Shown in pieces: positions 32,036 through 40,724 of a DNA stretch of 52,696 nt (positions are counted from its first letter, which is position 1; the number at the start of each line of letters is the position of its first letter). The position numbers were made by a program, and so were the translations under genes. Source of the stretch: Sulfitobacter sp. (GTDB lineage Bacteria > Pseudomonadota > Alphaproteobacteria > Rhodobacterales > Rhodobacteraceae); NCBI GenBank assembly GCA_017854855.1, contig JAFMGZ010000023.1, forward strand, positions 1 to 52,696, written 5' to 3'. The notes below the pieces were generated by a model, which saw only the letters and a list, made by a program, of their open reading frames with translations, searched no databases and was not told the origin of the DNA.

Positions 32036-33052
32036 ATGGATATTTTTTCGAGCAGAAGAAACGCCTGCACTCAGGATGAACGTCAACGTATCATCGTGGC
32101 CGGAGGGGCCGGTTTCCTGGGCAGCCATCTTTGTGATGCATTGATCAAGGATGGTCATTTTGTGGTGTGTCTGGACAATTTCCTGACGGGACGTCTGTCG
32201 AATGTCGCGCATCTGCTTGATCATCCGATGTTCACGCTGATCACACATGATATCGTCGCACGCCTTCCCGATATTGGTCAGGTCGATCAAATCTACAACC
32301 TGGCATGCGCCGCCTCTCCGCCAAAGTATCAGGCCGATCCTCTGCATACGTTCAAGACCAATGTTATCGGGGCCTTGAACCTGTTGGAGCTGGCCGATCG
32401 CAAGGGGGCCACGATCCTGCAATCCTCCACTTCCGAAGTCTATGGCGATCCAGAGATCAATCCCCAACCGGAATGGTATCGCGGCTGCGTGAATACGGTC
32501 GGCCCAAGGGCGTGCTATGACGAAGGCAAGCGGGCGGTTGAGACGCTGTTTTACGAATTCCACAAACAGCGTGGCCTGCGCACAAGGATTGCGCGCATCT
32601 TCAATACCTATGGGCCGGGCATGTCGCCCAGCGACGGGCGGGTCGTCTCGAACTTTGTGGTTCAGGCGCTTGCCGGTGAGGATGTGACGGTCTTTGGAGA
32701 CGGCAGCCAGACCCGCTCCTTTTGTTATGTCAGCGATATGTTGCGCGGCCTGAAGGCCCTGATGGCGGCCCCTGATACCGTGGTCGATCCGGTCAACTTG
32801 GGAAATCCAGTCGAATTCACAATTCTGGAACTGGCCGAGACGGTGATCAAGACGCTGAAATCCCCCTCGCGGATACGGTTTAGCGATCTGCCTGCCGATG
32901 ATCCAAAGCTGCGCAAGCCCAATATTGAACGCGCCAAACGTGTCATTGGATGGGAACCACAGGTCACTCTGGCCCAGGGCCTGGCGCTGACCATTCCGTA
33001 TTTCGCCGCTGAGCCAAATCGCTACAGCAAAGCGCTGTGGGCGGCAGAATGA
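32036..33052 (+). CDS. NAD-dependent sugar-nucleotide epimerase/dehydratase (UDP-glucuronate decarboxylase-like)
   Basis: 338 residues, extended SDR fold. The NAD motif GGAGFLGSHL is at about 23-32, then the signature SSTSEVYGDP (catalytic Ser/Thr and Glu) and Y-D-E-G-K-R with the catalytic Tyr-Lys pair, and ARIFNTYGPGM. This set is typical of UDP-xylose synthase/UDP-glucuronate decarboxylases, which turn UDP-glucuronate into UDP-xylose. AAAGGGG precedes the ATG at 32036; a TTG at 32021 is also in frame but less likely. It would supply a nucleotide sugar for the adjacent synthase. Ends overlapping galE by four bases. Confidence 0.85.
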   Translation: MDIFSSRRNACTQDERQRIIVAGGAGFLGSHLCDALIKDGHFVVCLDNFLTGRLSNVAHLLDHPMFTLITHDIVARLPDIGQVDQIYNLACAASPPKYQADPLHTFKTNVIGALNLLELADRKGATILQSSTSEVYGDPEINPQPEWYRGCVNTVGPRACYDEGKRAVETLFYEFHKQRGLRTRIARIFNTYGPGMSPSDGRVVSNFVVQALAGEDVTVFGDGSQTRSFCYVSDMLRGLKALMAAPDTVVDPVNLGNPVEFTILELAETVIKTLKSPSRIRFSDLPADDPKLRKPNIERAKRVIGWEPQVTLAQGLALTIPYFAAEPNRYSKALWAAE

Positions 33053-34044
33053 CCGGGCCGGGCACCATATGCGTGACCGGCGGCGCGGGCTATATCGGCA
33101 GCCACGCCTGTCTGGCACTGGCGGCGCAAAAGCGTAAAGCCGTGGTTGTCGATAATCTGTCGACAGGGTCACGCGATGCGGTGCGCTGGGCACCGCTGGC
33201 AAAGCTGGATCTGCGCCAGACCGAAGCATTGACCGAAACGCTGATCCGCCACGGTGTCGATACGGTTTTGCATTTTGCGGCCTCTGCCTATGTGGGGGAA
33301 TCTGTCTCGAACCCGCAAAAGTACTATGACAACAATGTGGGCGGGATGCTGTCCTTGCTGACCGCCTGTGCCGCCGCAGGGGTCAAGACCTTTGTCCTGT
33401 CCAGCAGTTGTGCGACCTATGGCGTGCCCGAACGCGTGCCGATAACAGAAGCAACCGCGCAGCGACCGATCAATCCCTACGGGACGACCAAGCTGATCTG
33501 CGAGCAGATGCTGAAAGACATCGCAGGCCAAACGGCCATGTCCTATGCGATTTTGCGCTATTTCAACGTGGCCGGCGCAGATGGCAGCGGCACCCTGCGC
33601 GAACGTCACGACCCCGAGACGCATCTGATCCCGCTGACACTTTTCGCGGCAGCAGGACAGGGGCCGGCGCTGCGGGTGTTTGGCGGTGATTACGACACGC
33701 CCGATGGCTCTTGTATTCGCGACTACGTTCATGTCTCCGATCTGGTTCAGGGGCATCTGCTGGCTCTTGAACACCTCAGGGCAAGGGGCGGCAACCTGAC
33801 GCTGAACCTTGGCAGTGGTCGGGGCACCTCCAACCTTGAGATCGTGGGAATGGTCGAACGCATCCTCAACCGTCCCGTGCCAGTTCAGATCGCCCCGCGC
33901 CGCGCGGGTGATCCACCCGCGCTGGTGGCCGACATATCGCGCGCAAAGGATGTGTTGGGTTTTGTGCCCAGGCGGTCCGGCTTGGCCACAATCATCACGG
34001 ATGCCGCGCGCAGTTTCGCGTTGGAGGCCGCTCATGCACATTAG
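33049..34044 (+). CDS. galE: UDP-glucose 4-epimerase
   Basis: 331 residues. It has the NAD motif GGAGYIGSHACLAL, the SSSCATYGVPERVPITE signature, the catalytic Tyr-x3-Lys in NPYGTTKLICEQ, and RYFNVAGAD with GTCIRDYVHV-type sequence (here GSCIRDYVHVSDL). It interconverts UDP-glucose and UDP-galactose. The ATG at 33049 overlaps the preceding stop (ATGA). The synthase gene starts 11 bases before its end, so all are tightly coupled. It could also act on UDP-arabinose/xylose, fitting the gene before it. Confidence 0.88.
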   Translation: MTGPGTICVTGGAGYIGSHACLALAAQKRKAVVVDNLSTGSRDAVRWAPLAKLDLRQTEALTETLIRHGVDTVLHFAASAYVGESVSNPQKYYDNNVGGMLSLLTACAAAGVKTFVLSSSCATYGVPERVPITEATAQRPINPYGTTKLICEQMLKDIAGQTAMSYAILRYFNVAGADGSGTLRERHDPETHLIPLTLFAAAGQGPALRVFGGDYDTPDGSCIRDYVHVSDLVQGHLLALEHLRARGGNLTLNLGSGRGTSNLEIVGMVERILNRPVPVQIAPRRAGDPPALVADISRAKDVLGFVPRRSGLATIITDAARSFALEAAHAH

Positions 34045-35908
34045 GTCAGACATCGCCTTGCCCAGAAAAGAGCCGGTGCTTGCCTATCGGGAAGCGGTGG
34101 TCACAGGCCGGCGCAAGGTGGCCTATGCGGGTTTCGTGACCGTCTGGGTGATCTGCGCGATCTTCTTTTGGGCGTGGTGGCTGCGGCCCGAGCACAACAT
34201 CGGCTGGATAAGGTACCTTGCGGTCAGTGCCTGTCTGTTCTGGATCTTCTTTCTGCAGGCCTATTTTATCGCCATGTTCATGCGCGCACAGCAGGTGGCG
34301 CGCAGCGTCGCGGATCTGGATGCGCCACGTGTCGCGATGGTGGTGACCAAGGCCCCGGCAGAGCCATTCCCCGTCGTGCGCGACACGCTTGTTGCGATGC
34401 TGGCGCAGGATGTCGCGCATGACACCTGGCTTGCTGACGAAGATCCGCAGCCCGAAACGATCGCCTGGTGCCGCGACAACGGAGTGAACATCTCTTCTCG
34501 CAAGGGGGTTGAGGCCTACCACCAGACGCAGTGGCCGCGGCGCACCCGCTGCAAGGAAGGGAACCTTGCGTATTTCTATGATCATTACGGGTACGACAGA
34601 TATGACTTTGTCTCGCAGCTTGATGCTGATCACGTCCCGCAACCGGGTTATCTGCGGCAAATCCTGCGCCCCTTTACCGATCCTGCAGTCGGATATGTGA
34701 GCGCCCCCAGCATCTGTTCGCAGAATGCCGAGACCAGTTGGGCCGCGCGGACGCGCCTGCACGCAGAGGCCATGTTTCACGGCGTCCTGCAGGCGGGCTA
34801 TTCGAACGGCTGGGCACCGATGTGCATAGGGTCGCATTATGCCGTGCGCACCGCCGCACTGAAACAAATCGGCGGGTTGGGCCCAGAGCTGGCAGAGGAT
34901 CATTCGACCTCTATGTTGATGAATGCTGGCGGATGGCGCGGCATGCATGCGATGAAGGCCATCGCCATAGGTCAGGGGCCTGCCAGCCTGTCCGATCTGG
35001 TCACGCAAGAGTTTCAGTGGTCGCGCAGTCTGGTCACGCTCTTGCTGAGCTACACGCCGAAGTACTTTCGCGATCTGCCCCCGATACAGCGGTTCCAATT
35101 TGTGTTCTCGCAGCTGTGGTATCCGCTGTTCGCCAGCTTTATGGCGATCATGTTCGTGATGCCCATCCTGGCATTGATATTTGACATGCGGTTTGTCGAT
35201 GTCACCTATCCTGCCTTTCTGATGCATGTGCTGCCGTCGATTGTCGTCTTGGTGGGGCTGGCTTTTCAGATCCGCGCAGATGGGTTTTTCCGGCCGTCGG
35301 ATGCCAAGGTGCTGGGCTGGGAAAAGGCGGTCTTTGCCGCGCTCCAATGGCCTTGGGTCTTGTGGGGGTGCGTCATGGCGGTCTGGGACCGGCTAAGCGG
35401 CAAATTCGTTGACTTTCGTGTCACCCCCAAAGGCGAACGCGTGTCTTCCGTGGTGCCTTGGCCTGTCCTGCTGCCCTATTTCTGCCTTGCGGTGCTGTCG
35501 CTTTTGCCGGTTCTGTTGGTGGAAAATGTAGCCGAGGCTGCCGGCTTCTACATTTTTGCGCTGTTCAACGCGGCAATCTACACCGGCCTGTTCGTGATTG
35601 TCGTGACCAAGCAGCTTGTCGAAAATCCTGACACCGGCCAATTCTTGCCGCAGCAGGCGCTGGCCCAGTTTGGCTGTGTTGCCGTGCTGGGCGTTGCGAT
35701 TGGTTTTGGCACCATGGCGCAGGGGCGCGACGCGCTGATCGCCTTGGCGACCACGCAGGGCACGGTGCAGCTTATCCGCTCTAGCCATATCGTGGCTGGC
35801 GCAGGGCAGGGGGGGCGCGGAGAATTGCATACCTCCTACAACCACGAATGGCTGTCGCAGCTGTTTCAATCCTATACAACAGAAAGGGAAAACCATGTCC
35901 CGCATTAG
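34034..35908 (+). CDS. processive GT2 glycosyltransferase (cellulose-synthase-like membrane protein)
   Basis: 624 residues. Two N-terminal membrane helices (about 35-90), a cytosolic GT2 domain (about 95-345) and several C-terminal helices (about 360-600). The catalytic residues follow the CesA/BcsA order: an early Asp in LADEDPQPET, the DAD of QLDADHVPQPG, the ED of LAEDHSTSM and QEFQWSRS in place of Q-x-x-R-W. No PilZ domain is present, so c-di-GMP would not act through one. The ATG at 34034 is inside galE; the longer upstream frame is its shadow. It probably polymerises and exports an unidentified glycan. Confidence 0.87.
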   Translation: MHIRSDIALPRKEPVLAYREAVVTGRRKVAYAGFVTVWVICAIFFWAWWLRPEHNIGWIRYLAVSACLFWIFFLQAYFIAMFMRAQQVARSVADLDAPRVAMVVTKAPAEPFPVVRDTLVAMLAQDVAHDTWLADEDPQPETIAWCRDNGVNISSRKGVEAYHQTQWPRRTRCKEGNLAYFYDHYGYDRYDFVSQLDADHVPQPGYLRQILRPFTDPAVGYVSAPSICSQNAETSWAARTRLHAEAMFHGVLQAGYSNGWAPMCIGSHYAVRTAALKQIGGLGPELAEDHSTSMLMNAGGWRGMHAMKAIAIGQGPASLSDLVTQEFQWSRSLVTLLLSYTPKYFRDLPPIQRFQFVFSQLWYPLFASFMAIMFVMPILALIFDMRFVDVTYPAFLMHVLPSIVVLVGLAFQIRADGFFRPSDAKVLGWEKAVFAALQWPWVLWGCVMAVWDRLSGKFVDFRVTPKGERVSSVVPWPVLLPYFCLAVLSLLPVLLVENVAEAAGFYIFALFNAAIYTGLFVIVVTKQLVENPDTGQFLPQQALAQFGCVAVLGVAIGFGTMAQGRDALIALATTQGTVQLIRSSHIVAGAGQGGRGELHTSYNHEWLSQLFQSYTTERENHVPH

Positions 35909-36794
35909 TGCACACAAGCCCATGACCGCCGGGCTCTTGATCGCTGCGGCCATTTTTGGATCACTGGCCTCCGGCCAAAGCCTGCCACCGGGTGATTTGC
36001 CCTTTGGCGTTTTCGATCCCGGTGGTGATTTCAGCGACACCAAGGGCGTCTCGATAGAGCATCTGTTCTTGCCTTGGGAGGACGTTTTCCTGCCCAGCCT
36101 GGAAGAGGCGGAGACCTATTCATCACAGCGCGGTCGCACGCTGCTGGTGACCGTTGAGCCCTGGACCTGGACCCGTGATGAGAGAAATTCGCCATCCGTC
36201 TTGCGGGCGGGCATTTTTTCGGGGGCCTATGATGAAACCATGCGCACCGTCTGCAGCGCATTGGGCTCACTTGAGCGGCCGCTGACGATCCGTTGGGCAC
36301 AGGAAATGGATGACGGAAGCGGCCAGTTCATCTGGGCTGGCTGGGAACCTGAGGTCTATATCAAGGCATACCGCCGCATGACCGATGTCTGTCGCGCGGC
36401 GATGCCTGACGCGACCTTCATGTGGTCCCCGCTTGGCTATGAAAACATGGCGGATTATTATCCGGGCGATGACTACGTCGATATCGTGGGCCTGTCTGTG
36501 TTCAGCAATGGCCCCTGGGAAGTACAGATCCTGGGCCAAGAACAGACTTTTGATGATATCTTTGCCCCGCGCTATGAACGTGCGCTGCAGTTCAACAAAC
36601 CGATCATGGTGGCCGAACTTGGCTATATTGGCGATGCCGACCACGTCGCCCTGTGGGAGGCAGACGTGCGCAGCAAAGGCGCGCTTTATCCCGAGCTTGA
36701 GGCGGTGATCTATTTCAACCAGCAAGAAGTCTATCCCTGGCCTGATGATTTCGGGCTGCCGGACTGGCGCGTGAAACAGAACATTCTCAATTGA
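35895..36794 (+). CDS. secreted GH26-like glycoside hydrolase
   Basis: 299 residues. A signal peptide (about 1-27, ending LASG) is followed by a TIM-barrel-like domain. The probable acid/base is Glu137 in IRWAQEMDDGSGQFIWAG and the nucleophile Glu241 in MVAELGYIGD, as in family 26 mannanase- and licheninase-type enzymes. The gene overlaps the synthase by 14 bases. A periplasmic hydrolase beside a synthase (as BcsZ beside BcsA) usually trims the nascent polymer; which linkage it cuts is unknown. A nested hairpin ends the cluster at 36809. Confidence 0.83.
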   Translation: MSRISAHKPMTAGLLIAAAIFGSLASGQSLPPGDLPFGVFDPGGDFSDTKGVSIEHLFLPWEDVFLPSLEEAETYSSQRGRTLLVTVEPWTWTRDERNSPSVLRAGIFSGAYDETMRTVCSALGSLERPLTIRWAQEMDDGSGQFIWAGWEPEVYIKAYRRMTDVCRAAMPDATFMWSPLGYENMADYYPGDDYVDIVGLSVFSNGPWEVQILGQEQTFDDIFAPRYERALQFNKPIMVAELGYIGDADHVALWEADVRSKGALYPELEAVIYFNQQEVYPWPDDFGLPDWRVKQNILN

Positions 36795-36808
36795 CCTGCC
36801 AAAGCGGC

Positions 36809-36851
36809 GGTGCAGGCGCATAAGCGGAAAGCCGCTTTTGCCCCCTGCACC
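36809..36851 (+). terminator. nested hairpin terminator after the polysaccharide cluster
   Basis: Outer arms GGTGCAGG (36809-36816) and CCTGCACC (36844-36851) enclose an inner stem AAGCGG/CCGCTT followed by TTG. It probably ends the LuxR-to-hydrolase transcript. Confidence 0.6.
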
Positions 36852-37054
36852 CCATACGGCGCGCTAAGAATTTGATTTCTGGGTGCTTATATTTCCTTTG
36901 CTGAGGGATAGGGCGGGCCGGGACCCGCGCTCAGGGCCTGAACCGCAGCGGCAGCCTTCTGTCGGGTTGACGGGGGACGGCAAGTTATCGCATTTTCTTT
37001 CGTAATAACGAAGATCGCGACGTCCGACCGTGGCTTCGAAATGAGGAGAGAGCA

Positions 37055-37249
37055 GTGCCCCGAACATTAAAACGGCCTTTCAGTCGCCAGTTTACCTTGG
37101 TTTTAGCGATTTTGACCGTCTCGTCTTTTGCCGGCACTTTCGTGCAGGCCGCGACGGGACCAAAGACCGTGTCAATCACCACGGGAAGTGGAAAATACGT
37201 CTGTACACCTGCGGGTTTCGGCAGCAAATCCAAATGCTATCGCCGGTGA
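37055..37249 (+). CDS. small secreted peptide of unknown function
   Basis: 64 residues beginning at a GTG with GAGGAGAG 5 bases upstream. The N-terminus is basic (RTLKRPFSR) then hydrophobic (FTLVLAILTVSSFAGTFVQA), a clear Sec signal cleaved after VQA. The mature part is only about 34 residues, Gly/Ser/Lys-rich, with two cysteines (YVCTPAGFGSKSKCYRR) likely forming one disulfide and a strongly basic end. No family recognised. It could be a small antimicrobial-like or envelope peptide. It stands alone between the polysaccharide and sox genes. Confidence 0.6.
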   Translation: MPRTLKRPFSRQFTLVLAILTVSSFAGTFVQAATGPKTVSITTGSGKYVCTPAGFGSKSKCYRR

Positions 37250-37262
37250 TGTGAAGACGCCC

Positions 37263-37301
37263 TGAGGTTTGCCCAGGGCATTCTCGCCCTGCAGGACCTC
37301 A
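37263..37301. terminator. nested hairpin between convergent genes
   Basis: TGAGGT/ACCTCA arms enclose a CAGGGC/GCCCTG stem, just after the small secreted peptide. A further CG-rich stem follows near 37310. It separates that gene from soxT. Confidence 0.5.
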
Positions 37302-37388
37302 CCATCGCCGGGGCAAGACCCGGCAGCGATCCTGCATGCGCAGCGGTATGCCGCGCGGCATTGTTGGTCATTACCAACCCTTGATGCG

Positions 37389-38444
37389 TCAGCGACCGAA
37401 CGACAGGCCCATGATTAGTTGGCGTAGGCCAAATGCGGCCCCTGCAAAGATGGATGCAAACACCAAGGGCGCGTTCAGGGTCATCAGGGAAAAGGCCGAT
37501 ATACCTTGCCCGATGGTGCAGCCCATGGCCAGCACCGCCCCAAAGCCCATAAAGACAGCACCCAGCACCTGACGTTTCAATTCGCGGGGGTCTTCGCAGG
37601 CTTCCCAGCGAAAATGCCCCTTGAACAGGCTGCCGACAAACGCCCCCGCCAGGACCCCAAAAACAGAACCGACACCAAAGCTCAGGCCGCCCCCGCTGGA
37701 CGTCATCAAGAACAACAGCGTCTCGCCAAGCGGTGATGTGAAAGTATGGCTGGCGACGGGCGTGCCGCTGAACCCGTGATGCGCCACCCAATATGTGCCG
37801 GCCCAGCCGCTGACAATCGCCAGCCCCACCATCGCGCTCCAGAAGATCGCCTTGGGGTCAGACCAGATGGCCCGGGACCAAAGTGCCGCTGCGGTTATGG
37901 CCGCACTGAGCGCCAGACCCAAAACCGCCACGGGCAGGCCTGTCATACTGTTGAGAAGGGCAGGGTAACTCTTGGCCTGTGTTGGTATTTCGGTAAATGA
38001 AATCGCCGCTACGCGCAAAGAGGCCAAGGGCCCGGACAACAGCACATAGGCGCTGATGCCCATCACCAGGACAATGACAAATGATCGCAGATCGCCGCCG
38101 CCGAACCGTGCCAATGCACCAAAGCCGCAGTTGCCAGCCAGTGACATCCCATAGCCGAACATGAGCCCCCCAAGAATGCCAAGCAGCGGCGACCAAGGTG
38201 CCAGATGATAAATCGAATCCGATGGGTCAAGCGCACCAAGACTGACCAGCGTGAAGGCACCAAGCCCCGCCACGCCAATGGCCAAGACCCACATGCGCAA
38301 ACGAACATCGCTTCCCTGATATAGAAAATCTTCTATGGCACCCAATGTGCAAAACCGCCCCAATCGGGCGGCAAGCCCAAGCACCAAGCCACCAGCACAG
38401 CCGATGATGGCCAAAAGGCCAGCATCCGTAAGACCGTCAAACAT
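37389..38444 (-). CDS. soxT: YeeE/YedE-family sulfur transporter (SoxT)
   Basis: 351 residues with about nine membrane segments. The YeeE/YedE cysteine motifs are all present: LGRFCTLGAIEDF (Cys32), SLAGNCGFGALARFGGGDLR (about 104) and AMGCTIGQGISAFS near the end. The TsuA-type members take up thiosulfate by passing it along such cysteines. Placement beside soxR and soxS in alphaproteobacteria is the reason for the SoxT name; it probably brings a sulfur compound inside as a signal or nutrient. It is 39 bases downstream of soxR on the same strand. Confidence 0.85.
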   Translation of the reverse strand: MFDGLTDAGLLAIIGCAGGLVLGLAARLGRFCTLGAIEDFLYQGSDVRLRMWVLAIGVAGLGAFTLVSLGALDPSDSIYHLAPWSPLLGILGGLMFGYGMSLAGNCGFGALARFGGGDLRSFVIVLVMGISAYVLLSGPLASLRVAAISFTEIPTQAKSYPALLNSMTGLPVAVLGLALSAAITAAALWSRAIWSDPKAIFWSAMVGLAIVSGWAGTYWVAHHGFSGTPVASHTFTSPLGETLLFLMTSSGGGLSFGVGSVFGVLAGAFVGSLFKGHFRWEACEDPRELKRQVLGAVFMGFGAVLAMGCTIGQGISAFSLMTLNAPLVFASIFAGAAFGLRQLIMGLSFGR

Positions 38445-38483
38445 TTTTATCCTCCCGTATGTCTACGGGCGTGGCTAATCGCG

Positions 38484-38819
38484 CTATCCGTCCTTACAGA
38501 ACAGATCGTAGACAACTTCGAGTATCTTGACAGCGCGTCTGTCTGTCAAACTGTAATAAATCGTCTTGCCTTCGCGGCGGGGGGCCACCAGCCCTTCAAA
38601 GCGCAAGCGGGACAATTGCTGCGATACGGCCGCCTGGCGGGCCGACAAAAGCTCTTCCAGTTCGGTGACGGTTTTCTCACCAGTTGACAGGTGACACAGG
38701 ATCATCAAACGCCCTTCGTGGCTGATCGCCTTGAGAAAATTGGAGGCGTCGCAGGCGTTCTCCATCATCCGGTCAAGTTCGACCGAAGGCATATCTTGAG
38801 TGATGACGGGCAATGACAT
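38484..38819 (-). CDS. soxR: ArsR-family sox repressor (SoxR)
   Basis: 111 residues from the ATG at 38819. The winged helix is ArsR type: LKAISHEGRLMILCHLSTGEKTVTELEELLSARQAAVSQQLSRLRFEGLV. Two Cys, one in NACDASNF and one in MILCHLS, are the pair that in SoxR/BigR-type proteins forms a sulfur-bridged switch when thiosulfate-derived sulfur is present. It represses the sox genes until then. The start is not certain: no strong ribosome site is visible, and an ATG at 38792 or a TTG further up are alternatives. It lies in the soxSRT minus-strand operon. Confidence 0.87.
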   Translation of the reverse strand: MSLPVITQDMPSVELDRMMENACDASNFLKAISHEGRLMILCHLSTGEKTVTELEELLSARQAAVSQQLSRLRFEGLVAPRREGKTIYYSLTDRRAVKILEVVYDLFCKDG

Positions 38820-38920
38820 TTCGCGGCTAGCGTCCAGCAATTTTCCAGTCCTTATATCAAAACGGCGTCCAAACAGCAAATTTTTCCGCAACCTGTGTCA
38901 ATTACATCTGACAGGTCGCT

Positions 38921-39280
38921 TCACGATTTTGCATTAATCGCTATTGAATGTTCATTTAGGAGCCGATTAAGCAGAAACCAGAAAAATTCGTCACCGGCAT
39001 AGCCTTCGATGCGCCCCAATTCTTTTCCAGCGTCAATTAGAACAAATGTCGGGGTGAACACGGGCGTAGAAGAAAAACTGATATCGTCCGGCAGATCGCG
39101 CAATTCAACACGCCGAAGCGGCGCGCGTTTGCCGTCATCGGTCTTGGGATAGATGGCAGAGATTTCAGCATCCCATTTGGCACACCAGTGGCAGCCATGT
39201 TGTTCGACCATGACCAGCTCTGCAGCCAAGGCCGGCAGGCTGATCAGGCTCAGCGCGATGGCATAAACAATCTGCTTCAT
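38921..39280 (-). CDS. soxS: periplasmic thioredoxin-like SoxS
   Basis: 119 residues. Signal peptide (about 1-20, ending LALAA-type) and a thioredoxin motif Cys30-His-Trp-Cys33 in VEQHGCHWCAKWDAE. SoxS reduces an inhibitory disulfide on SoxY, keeping the carrier active, using electrons passed by SoxV. The ATG at 39280 is chosen because a longer frame would have a Phe/Tyr-rich start unlike the family. It is divergent from soxV; the 91-base gap holds an inverted repeat likely bound by SoxR. Confidence 0.88.
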   Translation of the reverse strand: MKQIVYAIALSLISLPALAAELVMVEQHGCHWCAKWDAEISAIYPKTDDGKRAPLRRVELRDLPDDISFSSTPVFTPTFVLIDAGKELGRIEGYAGDEFFWFLLNRLLNEHSIAINAKS

Positions 39281-39331
39281 AAGGTTTCCGTTTAGGGGTT
39301 CTGATTGACGTCCTACCAAAACATAGAATAT

Positions 39332-39354
39332 CTTGAATATGTAACACATTCAAG
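39332..39354. promoter_or_regulatory. inverted repeat in soxS-soxV gap, likely SoxR operator
   Basis: CTTGAAT (39332-39338) and ATTCAAG (39348-39354) are perfect inverted arms with 9 bases between. The right arm ends 18 bases before the soxV start. The half ATTCAAG recurs before soxX. Confidence 0.6.
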
Positions 39355-39371
39355 CACCGGGAGAAGCCGCG

Positions 39372-40109
39372 ATGTTCGACGTCAGTCTAATGGGGGCATT
39401 TCTGGGCGGCTTGATTGTCTTTTTCTCGCCCTGTGTGCTACCGATTGTGCCTTTCTACCTTAGTTACATGGCCGGGGCCTCCATGTCGGAAATCACCGCC
39501 GAAGGGGAACTGGCCCCGGGCGTGCGCAAGCGGGCATTCATGGCGTCGGTGATGTTTTCGCTGGGTATCATCACTGTATTTGTGCTGCTGGGGGCCGCGG
39601 CCTACGGATTGTCACAAAGCTTTCGGAGCGCCCAGACAGAGTTTCGCCTGTTTGCCGCCCTTGTGGTTCTGATCATGGGCCTGCACTTTCTTGGTGTTAT
39701 CAGGATCGGCTTTTTGAACCGGGTGTTCCAGCTGGATGCCGGGGACACAAAGAACATGTCGGTGCTGGGGGCCTATGTTGTGGGTTTTGCCTTTGCCGCG
39801 GGCTGGACGCCCTGTGTCGGGGGTGTTCTGACGGCTGTGGTCTTTACCGCCAGCACAGAGGCGACGGCGCTGCGCGGTCTGGTGCTATTGTTGGTCTTTG
39901 GTTTGGCGATGACCACGCCGTTCATGATCGCATCGTTGTTTATCGGCCCGTTCCTCAAATTTGTGGCCAAATTCCGCCGTCATCTGCCCAAAGTGGAAAA
40001 GGCGATGGGCATATTGATGATTGTCTTTGCCGCGCTGATCGCCACGGATAGCGTAAACTATATTGCCCAATGGATGCTGGAAGCATTTCCTGCCTTTCAA
40101 AATATCTAA
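39372..40109 (+). CDS. soxV: CcdA-family thiol-electron carrier SoxV
   Basis: 245 residues with six membrane segments. The two conserved cysteines are Cys21 in FFSPCVLPIVPFYLSYMAG and Cys148 in AAGWTPCVGGVL. CcdA/DsbD-type proteins carry electrons from cytoplasmic thioredoxin across the membrane; SoxV feeds SoxW and SoxS. GGGAGAAG precedes the ATG. It begins the plus-strand sox operon and is 12 bases before soxW. Confidence 0.92.
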   Translation: MFDVSLMGAFLGGLIVFFSPCVLPIVPFYLSYMAGASMSEITAEGELAPGVRKRAFMASVMFSLGIITVFVLLGAAAYGLSQSFRSAQTEFRLFAALVVLIMGLHFLGVIRIGFLNRVFQLDAGDTKNMSVLGAYVVGFAFAAGWTPCVGGVLTAVVFTASTEATALRGLVLLLVFGLAMTTPFMIASLFIGPFLKFVAKFRRHLPKVEKAMGILMIVFAALIATDSVNYIAQWMLEAFPAFQNI

Positions 40110-40121
40110 GGAGACTGACTG

Positions 40122-40694
40122 ATGAAACGTTTCATTTTTCTGCTGTGCCTTTTGGCCATGCCCGCATGGGCGGCCGAGCTGGGCGATGACGGTCTGCACA
40201 AGGCCGATTGGATGCGCGATACCTTCAAGGACCTGCGCGAAGATCTGGACGAGGCCAATGCCGAAGGGAAACGCCTGGCCCTGATCGTCGAACAGCGCGG
40301 CTGCATCTACTGCGCTAAAATGCACAAGGAGGTTTTCTCACGAGAAGATGTAGCCGACTACATTCGCGAGAACTTCTTTGTTGTGCAGATCAACCTGCAT
40401 GGGGACACCGAAATCGTCGACTTTGACGGCGAGGCGCTGTCAGAGAAACAAGCCACGCGCAAATGGGGGCTGCTCTTCACCCCGTCGATTCTGTTCCTGC
40501 CAAAAGAAGTGGAGGAGGGTGCCACAGCGCAGTCTGCCTCTGTCGCCTTGATGCCGGGTGCCTTTAGTGCCGGGACCACGATAGACATGTTCACCTGGGT
40601 CAAGGAAGAGCGCTATGCGCTTGATTCCGATGAAGATTTTCAGCGATATCATGCACGCCGCATTCAAGAGCGCGCCAGCGGATCCACGGATTGA
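40122..40694 (+). CDS. soxW: periplasmic thioredoxin SoxW
   Basis: 190 residues. Signal peptide about 1-18 (MKRFIFLLCLLAMPAWA) and the redox motif Cys61-Ile-Tyr-Cys64 in EQRGCIYCAKMHKEVF. It receives reductant from SoxV. In Paracoccus SoxW is not needed for thiosulfate oxidation while SoxS is; both are present here. AAGGAG lies before the ATG. After it the gap to soxX holds a second likely SoxR site, so soxVW and soxXYZA may be separately started. Confidence 0.9.
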   Translation: MKRFIFLLCLLAMPAWAAELGDDGLHKADWMRDTFKDLREDLDEANAEGKRLALIVEQRGCIYCAKMHKEVFSREDVADYIRENFFVVQINLHGDTEIVDFDGEALSEKQATRKWGLLFTPSILFLPKEVEEGATAQSASVALMPGAFSAGTTIDMFTWVKEERYALDSDEDFQRYHARRIQERASGSTD

Positions 40695-40702
40695 GACAAA
40701 AT

Positions 40703-40724
40703 CAAATTCAAGTATTCGAATTTG
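40703..40724. promoter_or_regulatory. inverted repeat in soxW-soxX gap, likely SoxR operator
   Basis: CAAATTC (40703-40709) and GAATTTG (40718-40724) are perfect inverted arms 8 bases apart, 66 bases before the soxX start. In Paracoccus SoxR binds the soxS-soxV and soxW-soxX gaps, the same two positions. Confidence 0.6.

Noticed and set aside
34046..35347. 433-codon minus-strand frame under the GT2 synthase
   Set aside because: The plus strand has clear GT2 motifs and membrane segments. The antisense product is His/Arg/Pro-rich with no family resemblance.
36895..36945. possible REP-type palindrome giving an ALSLSKG translation
   Set aside because: Only partly similar to the common repeat, and no second copy was found in the window.
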